From Candidatus Omnitrophota bacterium (GTDB taxonomy: Bacteria; Omnitrophota; Koll11; Aquiviventales; Aquiviventaceae): a stretch of 12,490 nt of DNA. Positions within the stretch are counted from its first letter, which is position 1. Every line of letters begins with the position of its first letter. Location of the stretch: contig JACPXS010000038.1 in assembly GCA_016196415.1 (NCBI GenBank), forward strand, positions 1 to 12,490. The letters run 5' to 3'. The notes under the pieces are model-generated. The model did no database searches. It was given only the letters and a program-made list of their open reading frames with translations, and was not told the DNA's origin. Below are positions 8,801 through 12,490 of the stretch, piece by piece. The position numbers were made by a program, and so were the translations under genes.

Positions 8801-11800
8801 GACGCAATCCCGCAACCGGCCGGTGGGAGATCGTCGAGGAGCGTCGCCACGAGTGGGATCGGGAAGGCTTTGAGTTTGGCTTCGCCTACGGCTCCTTCCG
8901 AACGAACACCGACGTCTTCTTCGCGCTCATCGACTTCTGGGAGCAGGCCGGTATCCTGGACACGATTGCGCGGCAGGGCAAGCTGAAGAAAGCCGACGCC
9001 CGGGACATTGACCCGCACTTCATCCAGCCGCTGGTCGCCTTGCTGGGCGGCCTGAGCCAGATCACCTTGCCGGAGTCGCTTCCCGTGGCAGCCGTGCTTC
9101 GAGGGCTCGCGGGCGAGGTTCGAACCACAGCGCTCAGCGAGGCCTCCGACGCCTTAATGGTGGCGCTTCCGGACGCTACGCGTCAGGCCCTGAGCCGCAC
9201 CAAGCCTGAGATTGTCCGCGAGGTGGTGTCGTTCTACCTCCTCAACCGCGACAACCCGCACATCTTCCCCTCAGATCTCACCCGGACCGTCGGCTCCATC
9301 CCCTTGGGCGCCGAGAGCCACTGGCTCACCTACCGGCGGCCGATCGATATCGCCAACGAGAAATTCCTGATGCTCAGCGACCTGATCGGGGGCGTGCAGG
9401 AGCTGCAGCCGGACGGCACAGCCGATGTGCGTAAGGCCGAGCCTGCCGACCTGACATTGGCCGAAGACGTGCGAGCCATGCGCGGCATCCAAGAAGCCGC
9501 CGTCGCGCGCTTCACCGTCAACGGCCATGACATCACGCTCAGCGCTGAGCAGGTCCGCCAGGGAGTTGAAGTGGAGGGCGTCTACGTCCGGGGCTCGGTC
9601 ATCCAAGGCCAGACAGTGCTCTTGCCCGGCTCGCGCATCGTGCATAGCGTCTTGAGCCATGTCACTGGCCGGGTCGTTGCAGACTCCTCCTACCTGGAAT
9701 CGACGACCGTCCCAGCACTCACCGCTTCCCACAGCGTGGTGCATAAGGTCATCGACGCCAACCCGGTGCGCGCCGAGCGCGAGGTGGTCTCCGATGCGTA
9801 CCGACCGAATCTGGAAGATACGGGTGCTCCAGCAGGGCAGGTGAGGATGCGGGTATCGATCGGCTACGATCCGCAGGCGAAACTGAAGGATGCGGCTGGG
9901 CAGGAAGTCTCGCAGGATCAGGTGACGCGGACCGAGGGGGGCCGGTATACCTTGGCCGATGTTCGGGAGCTGCCCGGTTATCGCAGCGAGAACGACATGA
10001 TCGAACGGCTGCTGCGCGCGCGGGCGCTGCGCCAAATCCTACCAGTTGATGCGGCGGGCAACGTGACCGCGGGTCAGGTGCAGGCAAGGCAGGTGCGGAA
10101 TTCCACACTGGTGGCGGAGGCGGGCCGGGTGATTGTCGCGGAGGGTCTTGCGGGCGTGGTCGTGGTGCATGGAGCCGATGGCACGGTGCTCGTGATGCCG
10201 GAAGCGCGGGCGCAAGACGTGAAACAACTGATGGAGGCGGTCGTCACGGCGGCTTCCACCGACACCGCAATCCTGCTGCAATGCGAGGGCTGCCGGGCTC
10301 GCGCGGATGCGGGCCGGATCGCGGCCCTGGGCGTCAAGCACCTGGAGATCGTCCAATCGGGCAACACCGTGACCGTCCGAGCCATGCCAGCTACTACCCC
10401 CACTCCATCGGCTCCGTCAGGGGGAGCGGCCCCGGAGACGAAGGAATTGGATGTTTCACCTTCTTCCCGCGACATGAAAGGCCCCGCCGCCCCAGAGACC
10501 AACCCCATTATCCAGCGGCTCATCCGCGACGGCCAAGTGGTGGAACTCACCGTTGAAGACGGACGCCTCACCGCCTACCAGGTGCAATATGTGGACGGCT
10601 ATACGCCGGGCGCCACCGACCCCAGCCAGTACCGCGGCGAGGAGAAGGCGGTAGGCGAGCTGCTGACCAATGACCAGCAGCAGGCCCTCTTGGCCTGGAT
10701 CGCGCAGCACCATGTCCGCGGAGCCCCGGTGCGCTTCCGAATCGCCCTGGGCCAGGCCGCCCTCGGCTGGCAGAATGATATCGAGCACTCCACCATCGCC
10801 CATGCCGGCTACCATGACCAAGTGATCTACCTCGGCCAGACTCTCCTCCAACATATGCTCACTCTAGGCCACGAAGCCCTCCGCACAGAAGTTCTTGATC
10901 ACGATGAGCTGCGCCACCTCCAGGAAGGCGACGCCTTCAACCACGAGCGTGATGAACCCGAGGCCTACCAGCGCCGGCTCGATCGGGTAGGGGGGATTGT
11001 ACAAGCACTTGAGAGCCAGCAGGTCAAGAGCCAGAACCTCAATGCATTAAAGCACGTGGTTACCACCTCTCAAGGTCCAACAGAAGTGATTGCGATTACG
11101 AACGGCGGGGATGGAGAGCTTGTTGAAGGATCATTCCAGCGCCTTGCGCCTCAGTTGTTCCGGGCGGATGGCCAAACCACGGTGATGGCACATGAAGAAG
11201 TGACGCGGCGGGGACAATTCCTAGGTCTCCTCGATGCGATTCGGCACTGGAAAGCTGACGGCCATACGCTTGATCCCCATAGCGTGTCGCTGGGCATCAT
11301 GATGCCAGGCAAGGGCACACGGCTCAGCCCACTGACACAGCGATTGCACGGTATCAAGCCATTCTTGCCCATGTTGATCCACCACGGTAAAAAAAGCGAG
11401 TGGTTCTCGGGAGCAGCCGCTTCACTCTACTCGTGGACGCTTGTGGCATACCATCTCAAGCGCATGGGATTCCGCGGCATGGCCTGGAAATGGGGCGACG
11501 AGCCACAGGTCGCAGCCAATCTCATGGCGTCCATGAACCTCGATTTGTCAGATGCTGATGCGGTACGTTTCGGCTCTGAATTGATTGTGACAGAAGATCT
11601 GGCAGCCAATAAAGAGTGGCTGTTGCGGGATTCTCAGACTGGCGAGCTGAAGATGCAGGTACGCCGAAGACCGCGGGCCAAATTGCTCGAACGCTTTGGT
11701 ATCGAAGACCACGGCGAAGAAGTCAAAGCGTTGGTCCACATCGGTTCACCAGCTTTCTCCTATCTCTTTTTAGAGGAAGCTGAGCATGTCTTCGGTGACT

Positions 11801-12490
11801 TGTCCGGCTGGATTGATGTAGACGGTTACATCTTTGAGGCGCTGACACAAGATCGCACGACCTGGGAGATGGAGCTAGCACAGGATAAGGGGATGCAAAC
11901 ATTAGTGGCAACGTATCCCGACTTCTATGAGCGCGTCCAAGAGCTCAAGCGCCGCATCGAGGCCCGCCGAGGCCACCCACTTGTCATCAAAGTCATTGAC
12001 TTCGGCGAACAACTCTACTGGGGCGACATTGGGCAGCTCAAGAAGGCGCGCGCCGCTTCCTACGAGTTGAACGAAGCAACTCCAGAAGGGGAGTTCGCCC
12101 GCCAATTAGCGGCAATAGATGACGTTCAGCCCGATCAGTTTGGTAATCGGATTATTGGTGACTCGCTGGTGCCACAGGATGGGAGCGTGCGCAACAGCGT
12201 CATCATTGACACGAAGATTTACGGTAAGGCCGACATTGATGGCGCTGTGTTAGTGAATAGCCAACTTGGCAACGCAAGGATTGCTTATGGTTCGGTCGTC
12301 TTTGGTTCGACCATTGTCAACCTGACGATGCGTGAAAACAGCTATGCCTTCATGTCGGTGGCACGAGACCTGACGATGGTCTCGCTGTACGATGACGAAG
12401 CGTTACAGCGAGGGGCAGAACGGGAACGGGCTATGCTTGTCGAAGCACGCAAACCAGCATCGGCGCGACTTGAAAAACTTTTTCATGATA
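2560..12490 (+). CDS. Giant multidomain carbohydrate-active / sugar-nucleotide enzyme fusion, 3'-partial
   Basis: One frame runs from the stop at 2533-2535 to the window end without interruption, 3,310 codons from GTG 2560, and continues beyond. GTG 2560 has a GAGGGG about 12 bases upstream (2542-2547). GTG 2566 would overlap the preceding TGA as GTGA. However, the first ~90 residues complete a domain begun in the upstream frame, so neither may be a true start. Modules in order: carbohydrate-binding half (to 2829), Pro-rich linker (2830-3216), GH-A glycosidase (3217-4140), membrane segment (4420-4482), NAGPA-like (4540-5690), HIT/GalT-like (5860-6740), SDR epimerase-like (6751-7820), membrane segment (7927-7986), nucleotidyltransferase with beta-helix-like tail (8155-9765), guanylyltransferase-tail-like segment (9841-10386), unknown His-rich domain (10501-11010), second nucleotidyltransferase with beta-helix-like tail (11080-12345). 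Its only six cysteines form CPGC, CFLC and CEGC. The open frame is certain; individual domain calls are by motif only. Confidence 0.9.
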   Translation, partial: MAVKDTDADGPAHYYPGKRVLLTSRPEEVRRLGLDSETLGRWMTVRVKPEAPKFGAFNPQHITHVVIRLDGQLANGVAGRIEIRRPRVETRPSLDYPLDLSSLTWPDVDGVVAPHVQHGPATPGVASELAATAPTGSATLSAQQGITPATPPAVISPVPEPPKSVAPVLQPSPEPQARKTPQAEQRPAIPEQPPAPVPGTTVSPVQPPPPVTVKPSAVSAKIEVRRDGFYREGRRWVWVGVNWRGIEYGWNFGATYAGAGIAANQAQIRTALAAMRQAGAEGRIATVDKVRMGLFDDARWLTRGYAAFRADIQAFLDVAAEQGMSVEFTLFDFLAVARGNFDMSPEATDRFVRDFLTPFLQDFGNHPALVVIDLINEPEWILAQGVPGGWGDKMEGGRVPIQAPAYYYFVKTLSQAIHQQAGGRLLVTIGTSAKHQATATNPSVRPHLTHYQLHHYLWMGALEGWVRQLPEDKPWVLGEYATRRERTDRSPAEYMKVVLTERGGGGADAWMWPPLRGQVDEETTRDTGDLIRQLQQNRAAVQQQVGAVSPDVHGARQELERRLASGLQNPKKIRRLERAIAKAERSSLSRLFGGFTVPFGFDQLHMTVSSWWASLSPEQQVGVALLGLLALGALAWGLLALTDRRRQHNRPAAQLLSKRFQYVDPLGRPKETDSVTLLVDPMQVGVQISVQDEMNGRALAFDRKHLMARERDPDTGQIKEHRGRDLKQLYGRRRTWDRHLQAVRQQCPGCEIVAAIGNSNLLFNAYVAGWVNGRVIAPVGEPIHERTYSSFVAYKDGTVRVEDLEYRLKPDGSTEVFSVPQQRAVTETIRFATSGQRVLKAGRPVPPAQIAEQWADLRWVFKFPYYQAGGIDTYFGMDQLLDEDAMPNGLARQAMEGEPVTLRLEIRGQPLEPDALRKALHDPESNYREVASPAQILSEGDYAIHGDEITIRLRPGLYPHNVIGLRADGLIVVSQIQGQSGRQGATLAGLSQWMQSQGVVDAILLDNGEDVKMYHEGRMVVRSFGDRQVHFSIIAFVREAQDQRAAPERPVISLAEDSAPLGFAAERIREHFEQAVRRVQPDGTPVMHYRYNPALEVPMTTSDEVPLLLAFVPERQQYDRFLPPEDVVPPGQTDVDKDHPEQPCFLCTLPMTKPWEFFDELIGATGSRYRLALNVNEYADEHVMVVAEDRLSNVFNNAARLHDLLLFTAARGPAYESWANAQGGGASQGAHWHVLSGRRRSPLWNALDAGRVTIRQPRHTGADVTYGELQGWPARARLYRGRDVEVLIRVVSAELSDLYANNIPPSLLVRVLPEGTFEVAISPMTWHRTVAKTYLFDAPDAARPALTSGTGAAEITGGVGLIYLPYRDLDEAQRRLAADRFAEMMRETTDWSWQPPAEPVAVTGASGFIGSSLARALAERNHPVAVLLRARPESEEKLRQRGVSAEVVTGDLLDREALTRLVDHSAVIYHFGGLSDRVASQKDPVEALAANALSAALIATLAKRTAKRVIYPSTQVIYEAGGLLQGQDLNEDIPLPIFQQPEVAEWLEMTRKAFANFADRYLADQAMTARDARAFVRAHLERHPIPDALARQVYGVSKYLGELLTATAPDHVVLRLTNVYGPGDTTDTKIAGWIRTMFANEPMTGNQAVWPDQRQYLYVDDLVEILHRIGSLKSPPKLLVVTNPQPVDGPELARTIQRLSGSTSAIDVDTSPETRRRIRQFEFDTSRLQETLGSSFAFTPLEDGLRATIIWQREQTAKTQAPTKVGLFAGIPLFADAAQWWASLSPEQQVVVGVILVGLAAAVIGWGLWRFARPRTPSPQRQPPADLHVQEPPAVPPATQATIEGRRRTIERFRNALDPAQPYTGYDVIVVSSTTEDEARYQQALLERAFAKIKTENAALAHQVLVLSVVDPAEGGQVIGQVYTWEQANAKARERNIDLAALVRNGQVKMAIYHNGGKGERASPLTQGLGNSRGAQRLVGVIPGSDGEPIEQELLLSVVLQTNAWAQVNDGHAVDTFWASQLLFDTQEPTAIPRTGAPIEKFVVMGDRGKVTGKQLFDLGTSLMQPDGTIVTFYGNKQFGRRNPATGRWEIVEERRHEWDREGFEFGFAYGSFRTNTDVFFALIDFWEQAGILDTIARQGKLKKADARDIDPHFIQPLVALLGGLSQITLPESLPVAAVLRGLAGEVRTTALSEASDALMVALPDATRQALSRTKPEIVREVVSFYLLNRDNPHIFPSDLTRTVGSIPLGAESHWLTYRRPIDIANEKFLMLSDLIGGVQELQPDGTADVRKAEPADLTLAEDVRAMRGIQEAAVARFTVNGHDITLSAEQVRQGVEVEGVYVRGSVIQGQTVLLPGSRIVHSVLSHVTGRVVADSSYLESTTVPALTASHSVVHKVIDANPVRAEREVVSDAYRPNLEDTGAPAGQVRMRVSIGYDPQAKLKDAAGQEVSQDQVTRTEGGRYTLADVRELPGYRSENDMIERLLRARALRQILPVDAAGNVTAGQVQARQVRNSTLVAEAGRVIVAEGLAGVVVVHGADGTVLVMPEARAQDVKQLMEAVVTAASTDTAILLQCEGCRARADAGRIAALGVKHLEIVQSGNTVTVRAMPATTPTPSAPSGGAAPETKELDVSPSSRDMKGPAAPETNPIIQRLIRDGQVVELTVEDGRLTAYQVQYVDGYTPGATDPSQYRGEEKAVGELLTNDQQQALLAWIAQHHVRGAPVRFRIALGQAALGWQNDIEHSTIAHAGYHDQVIYLGQTLLQHMLTLGHEALRTEVLDHDELRHLQEGDAFNHERDEPEAYQRRLDRVGGIVQALESQQVKSQNLNALKHVVTTSQGPTEVIAITNGGDGELVEGSFQRLAPQLFRADGQTTVMAHEEVTRRGQFLGLLDAIRHWKADGHTLDPHSVSLGIMMPGKGTRLSPLTQRLHGIKPFLPMLIHHGKKSEWFSGAAASLYSWTLVAYHLKRMGFRGMAWKWGDEPQVAANLMASMNLDLSDADAVRFGSELIVTEDLAANKEWLLRDSQTGELKMQVRRRPRAKLLERFGIEDHGEEVKALVHIGSPAFSYLFLEEAEHVFGDLSGWIDVDGYIFEALTQDRTTWEMELAQDKGMQTLVATYPDFYERVQELKRRIEARRGHPLVIKVIDFGEQLYWGDIGQLKKARAASYELNEATPEGEFARQLAAIDDVQPDQFGNRIIGDSLVPQDGSVRNSVIIDTKIYGKADIDGAVLVNSQLGNARIAYGSVVFGSTIVNLTMRENSYAFMSVARDLTMVSLYDDEALQRGAERERAMLVEARKPASARLEKLFHD
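2830..3216 (+). other. Proline/alanine-rich interdomain linker
   Basis: About 130 residues of low-complexity sequence, most Pro-dense from 3001 to 3190 with many PEP, PPA and QPPPP clusters. It has no cysteine and few bulky hydrophobic residues, so it is probably extended and disordered. It separates the carbohydrate-binding half-domain from the glycosidase, as linkers do in secreted multidomain glycoside hydrolases. Confidence 0.85.
3217..4140 (+). other. Clan GH-A (GH5-like) glycoside hydrolase domain
   Basis: About 305 residues with the layout of a (beta/alpha)8 retaining glycosidase. It opens with FYREGRRWVWVGVNWRG, a typical first strand. The acid/base motif I-N-E-P-E lies at 3682-3696 (Glu about residue 377). 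A His pair follows strand 6 (YQLHHY, 3913-3930), and the nucleophile strand is W-V-L-G-E-Y (Glu at 3994-3996, about residue 479). The two glutamates are 102 residues apart, as expected for the clan. WMWPP near 4090 suits strand 8. Catalytic residues appear intact; the substrate (beta-glucan, mannan or other) cannot be told. Such enzymes normally act outside the cytoplasm, agreeing with the upstream carbohydrate-binding half-domain and Pro-rich linker. Confidence 0.75.
4141..4389 (+). other. Charged helical stalk between glycosidase and membrane segment 1
   Basis: About 80 residues rich in Gln, Arg, Glu and Leu (RQLQQNRAAVQQQV, RQELERRLASGLQ, KKIRRLERAIAKAE), with heptad-like Leu/Ile spacing suggesting an alpha-helical or coiled-coil stalk. 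It is followed by a Gly/Phe/Pro turn (FGGFTVPFGF, 4333-4362). It probably spaces the glycosidase from the membrane. I recognise no catalytic feature. Confidence 0.55.
4390..4423 (+). repeat. 34-bp perfect direct repeat, copy 1
   Basis: Identical over 34 bases to 7897-7930. The copies are 3,507 bases apart, a multiple of three, and both are in the same codon phase. They encode W-W-A-S-L-S-P-E-Q-Q-V followed by one codon base. Both flanks differ immediately. Each copy lies directly upstream of a hydrophobic segment and a basic cluster. Confidence 0.97.
4420..4497 (+). other. Transmembrane segment 1 with trailing RRR
   Basis: Twenty-one hydrophobic residues (Val 4420 to Leu 4482, Leu/Ala/Gly-rich with one Trp) follow the WWASLSPEQQ motif. 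They are followed by Thr-Asp-Arg-Arg-Arg (4483-4497). Length and composition fit one membrane passage. The basic residues after the helix predict that the C-terminal side is cytoplasmic, with the glycosidase outside. Confidence 0.8.
4540..5690 (+). other. Phosphodiester glycosidase (NAGPA)-like domain
   Basis: About 380 residues. The middle carries AAIGNSNLLFNAYVAGW with a following N-G-R-V-I strand (about 4822-4890), like the family's 'inG-gff' region. The C-terminal part (5467-5610) reads LIVVSQIQGQSGRQGATLAGL, then a helix, then VVDAILLDNGEDVKMY. This matches the family's sequence of an 'Lvvv-dgr-g-s-G-tl-ela' segment and an A-x-x-LDGG-like loop, here LLDNGED. A CPGC pair sits at 4798-4809. 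Known members remove a terminal sugar joined through a phosphodiester bond or are linked to exopolysaccharide metabolism, and bacterial ones are usually exported. The loop differs from the canonical DGGGS, so activity is uncertain. Confidence 0.6.
5860..6740 (+). other. HIT/GalT-like nucleotidyl-transfer domain
   Basis: About 290 residues. A PCFLCTLP metal-knuckle-like motif (Cys 5989-5991 and 5998-6000) is followed by YRLALNVNEYADEHVMVV (6064-6120). In GalT, Ap4A phosphorylase and GDP-hexose phosphorylase relatives a 'N-x-P-x-H-x-v-v' segment occupies the same place. The catalytic-type segment is GGGASQGAHWHV (6226-6261) with His at 6250 and 6256. Family members transfer nucleotidyl groups between sugar phosphates or phosphorolyse sugar nucleotides through a His nucleophile. 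Here the H-x-H follows a G-A-S-Q motif also found in GDP-hexose phosphorylases. The exact reaction is not predictable. The SDR domain follows within about 10 residues, suggesting a shared pathway. Confidence 0.6.
6751..7820 (+). other. Extended SDR, NAD(P)-dependent sugar epimerase/dehydratase-like domain
   Basis: The clearest enzyme in the window. The Rossmann motif T-G-A-S-G-F-I-G lies at 6766-6789. The D-L-L-D-R motif after strand 3 is at 6910-6924 and YHFGG after strand 4 at 6964-6978. The catalytic Ser/Thr is in YPSTQVIYE (7090-7116), Y-x-x-x-K in YGVSK (7339-7353), and RLTNVYGPGD (7402-7431) is the substrate-side motif of UDP-sugar epimerases and dehydratases. Full length is about 355 residues. 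Arg residues after strand 2 (VLLRARPE), where NAD-specific members carry Asp, suggest NADP(H) may be preferred. The gap between Ser/Thr and Tyr is about 80 residues instead of the usual 25-30, due to a helical insertion at about 7141-7335. Confidence 0.88.
7897..7930 (+). repeat. 34-bp perfect direct repeat, copy 2
   Basis: Second copy of the sequence at 4390-4423, with no mismatch and the same codon phase. Surrounding DNA and protein are unrelated apart from a loosely similar upstream Gly-hydrophobic-Pro turn (LFAGIPLF here, FGGFTVPF in copy 1). Identity at wobble positions as well means it is more than conserved protein sequence. Confidence 0.97.
7927..8004 (+). other. Transmembrane segment 2 with trailing basic residues
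   Basis: Twenty hydrophobic residues (Val 7927 to Trp 7986, Val/Ile/Leu/Ala/Gly) are followed by RFARPR (7987-8004) and then a Pro-rich stretch to about 8085. It has the same plan as segment 1: WWASLSPEQQV motif, helix, basic cluster. The positive-inside rule gives the same orientation as segment 1. Confidence 0.8.
8005..8085 (+). other. Short Pro/Gln linker after membrane segment 2
   Basis: About 27 residues rich in Pro, Gln and Ala (TPSPQRQPP, QEPPAVPPATQ), probably flexible. It tethers the downstream nucleotidyltransferase to the membrane. Confidence 0.7.
8155..9510 (+). other. Sugar-nucleotidyltransferase-like domain, copy 1, with altered nucleotide loop
   Basis: An N-terminal extension begins YDVIVVSSTTEDE and includes VLVLSVVDPAEGGQVIGQVYTW. 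Next comes AIYHNGGKGERASPLTQ at 8413-8460. The G-x-G-x-R and S-P-L-T elements match the nucleotide-binding loop G-G-x-G-T-R-L-x-P-L-T of glucose-1-phosphate and mannose-1-phosphate nucleotidyltransferases, but the Thr is Glu and the Leu is Ala. The conserved Lys-Pro that follows is replaced by RGAQRLV. NDGHAVDTFWASQ (8584-8622) and DIDPHFIQPL (9004-9033) may be substrate-side motifs. Substituted loop residues leave open whether it transfers nucleotides or serves a structural or regulatory role beside copy 2. Confidence 0.55.
9517..9765 (+). other. Beta-helix-like (hexapeptide-type) segment, copy 1
   Basis: Short strands recur at about six residues (VEVEGVYVRGSVI, GQTVLLPGSRIVHSVL, HVTGRVVADSSYLESTTV, SHSVVHKVI), a pattern typical of left-handed beta-helix tails on GlmU- and GlgC-type nucleotidyltransferases. 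It directly follows the first nucleotidyltransferase-like domain, and the second copy has the same arrangement. Confidence 0.5.
9841..10386 (+). other. Segment resembling the C-terminal part of mannose-1-phosphate guanylyltransferases
   Basis: NSTLVAEAGRVIVAEGLAG, VVVVHGADGTVLVMPEARAQ and DVKQLMEAV (10105-10242) resemble the 'GL-x-D-x-V-V-V-x-T-x-D-A-x-L-V-x-x-x-x-x-A-Q-D-V-K' region found near the end of the catalytic part of ManC/GMP-type enzymes. A CEGC pair follows (10282-10293). Only this piece is visible, detached from a normal catalytic domain, so it may be the displaced tail of copy 1 or an independent module. Confidence 0.4.
10387..10500 (+). other. Pro/Ser/Ala-rich linker
   Basis: About 38 residues of low-complexity sequence (ATTPTPSAPSGGAAP, then VSPSSRD and GPAAPETNP), likely disordered. 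It separates the guanylyltransferase-tail-like segment from the unidentified His-rich domain. Confidence 0.7.
10501..11010 (+). other. Unidentified domain with a His/Asp/Glu-rich motif
   Basis: About 170 residues. Beta-strand-like sequence opens it (VVELTVEDGRLTAYQVQYV). VRFRIALGQAALGW and IAHAGYHDQVIYLGQTLLQHM follow. Next is a motif combining HEAL, LDHDELRHL and AFNHERDE (10870-10956), with His at 10870, 10900, 10915 and 10942 and Asp/Glu between them. This could bind a divalent metal, but it is not a canonical HExxH protease site and I do not recognise the family. It sits immediately before the second nucleotidyltransferase module. Confidence 0.4.
11080..12130 (+). other. Sugar-nucleotidyltransferase domain, copy 2
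   Basis: The N-terminal extension runs TEVIAITNGGDGELVEG to RRGQFLGLLDAIRHW (11080-11256). LGIMMPGKGTRLSPLTQ (11290-11340) is a close match to the G-x-G-T-R-L-x-P-L-T nucleotide-binding loop of hexose-1-phosphate nucleotidyltransferases. The following G-I-K-P-F-L-P-M (11353-11376) carries the K-P element. KWGDEPQ (11488-11508) and VIDFGEQLYWGDIGQL (11992-12039) may lie on the sugar-phosphate side. Motifs are intact, so catalysis (NTP + hexose-1-P to NDP-hexose + PPi) is plausible; the base and sugar cannot be told. Base composition is distinctly less GC-rich than upstream modules. Confidence 0.7.
12172..12345 (+). other. Beta-helix-like (hexapeptide-type) tail, copy 2
   Basis: Successive short strands IIGDSLVPQDGSV, RNSVIIDTKIYG, KADIDGAVLVNSQLG, NARIAYGSVVFGSTI show the I/V-x-x-G/S spacing of left-handed beta-helix repeats, as in GlgC and GlmU C-terminal domains. 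The protein continues past the window edge with a charged helix (12400-12489). Confidence 0.6.

Noticed and set aside
8011..9018. 335-codon open frame on the minus strand
   Set aside because: It lies entirely opposite the nucleotidyltransferase-like module and shows no recognisable motif. In GC-rich genes that avoid TTA, CTA and TCA codons, long antisense frames arise by chance.
9271..10035. 254-codon open frame on the minus strand
   Set aside because: Opposite continuous plus-strand coding sequence with beta-helix-like repeats. It is the same GC-driven shadow effect.
1..12490. Promoters, terminators, tRNA, CRISPR or riboswitch
   Set aside because: The whole window is coding on the plus strand with no intergenic gap, and I found no cloverleaf, regular spacer-repeat array or hairpin followed by a T run.

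Overview
The window is 12,490 bases of almost uninterrupted plus-strand coding sequence. I see no intergenic gap, RNA gene, CRISPR array, terminator or insertion sequence. Sampled 60-base lines are about 65-68% GC up to roughly 11,000 and about 45-52% after that. There is no taxonomic marker. Very large fused enzyme proteins of this style are known from Omnitrophota (candidate phylum OP3) and related uncultured bacteria, so that is my best guess at the source. It is inference only.

Two reading frames cover everything. The first (2-2569, open at the left edge) is a cysteine-free protein with a hydrophobic N-terminal part, a central group of membrane segments, a 7-residue tandem repeat and the first half of a beta-sandwich, carbohydrate-binding-like domain. 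The second (about 2560-12490, open at the right edge, 3,310 codons with no stop) starts with what looks like the other half of that same beta-sandwich. Adding one base in a GGGG run at 2544-2547 would join the two frames into one. The window is therefore probably the middle of a single gene of more than 12.4 kb, broken by a real mutation or a sequencing indel. Two translationally coupled genes are the alternative.

The second frame reads as a string of enzyme modules. In order these are: carbohydrate-binding half-domain, Pro-rich linker, clan GH-A glycoside hydrolase, membrane segment 1, phosphodiester-glycosidase (NAGPA)-like domain, HIT/GalT-like nucleotidyl-transfer domain, extended SDR (UDP-sugar epimerase-like), membrane segment 2, sugar-nucleotidyltransferase-like domain plus beta-helix-like tail, a segment resembling the C-terminal part of mannose-1-phosphate guanylyltransferases, an unidentified His/Asp/Glu-rich domain, and a second nucleotidyltransferase plus beta-helix-like tail. 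This looks like glycan breakdown, sugar-phosphate handling and sugar-nucleotide synthesis fused into one membrane-tethered chain.

Four things stand out. Both membrane segments are preceded by the same 34-base sequence, identical at DNA level, encoding WWASLSPEQQV, and both are followed by basic residues, like a C-terminal sorting or processing signal placed inside a protein. In more than 4,150 codons there are only six cysteines, all in three CxxC pairs. The nucleotidyltransferase module is duplicated. Base composition changes just before the second copy.
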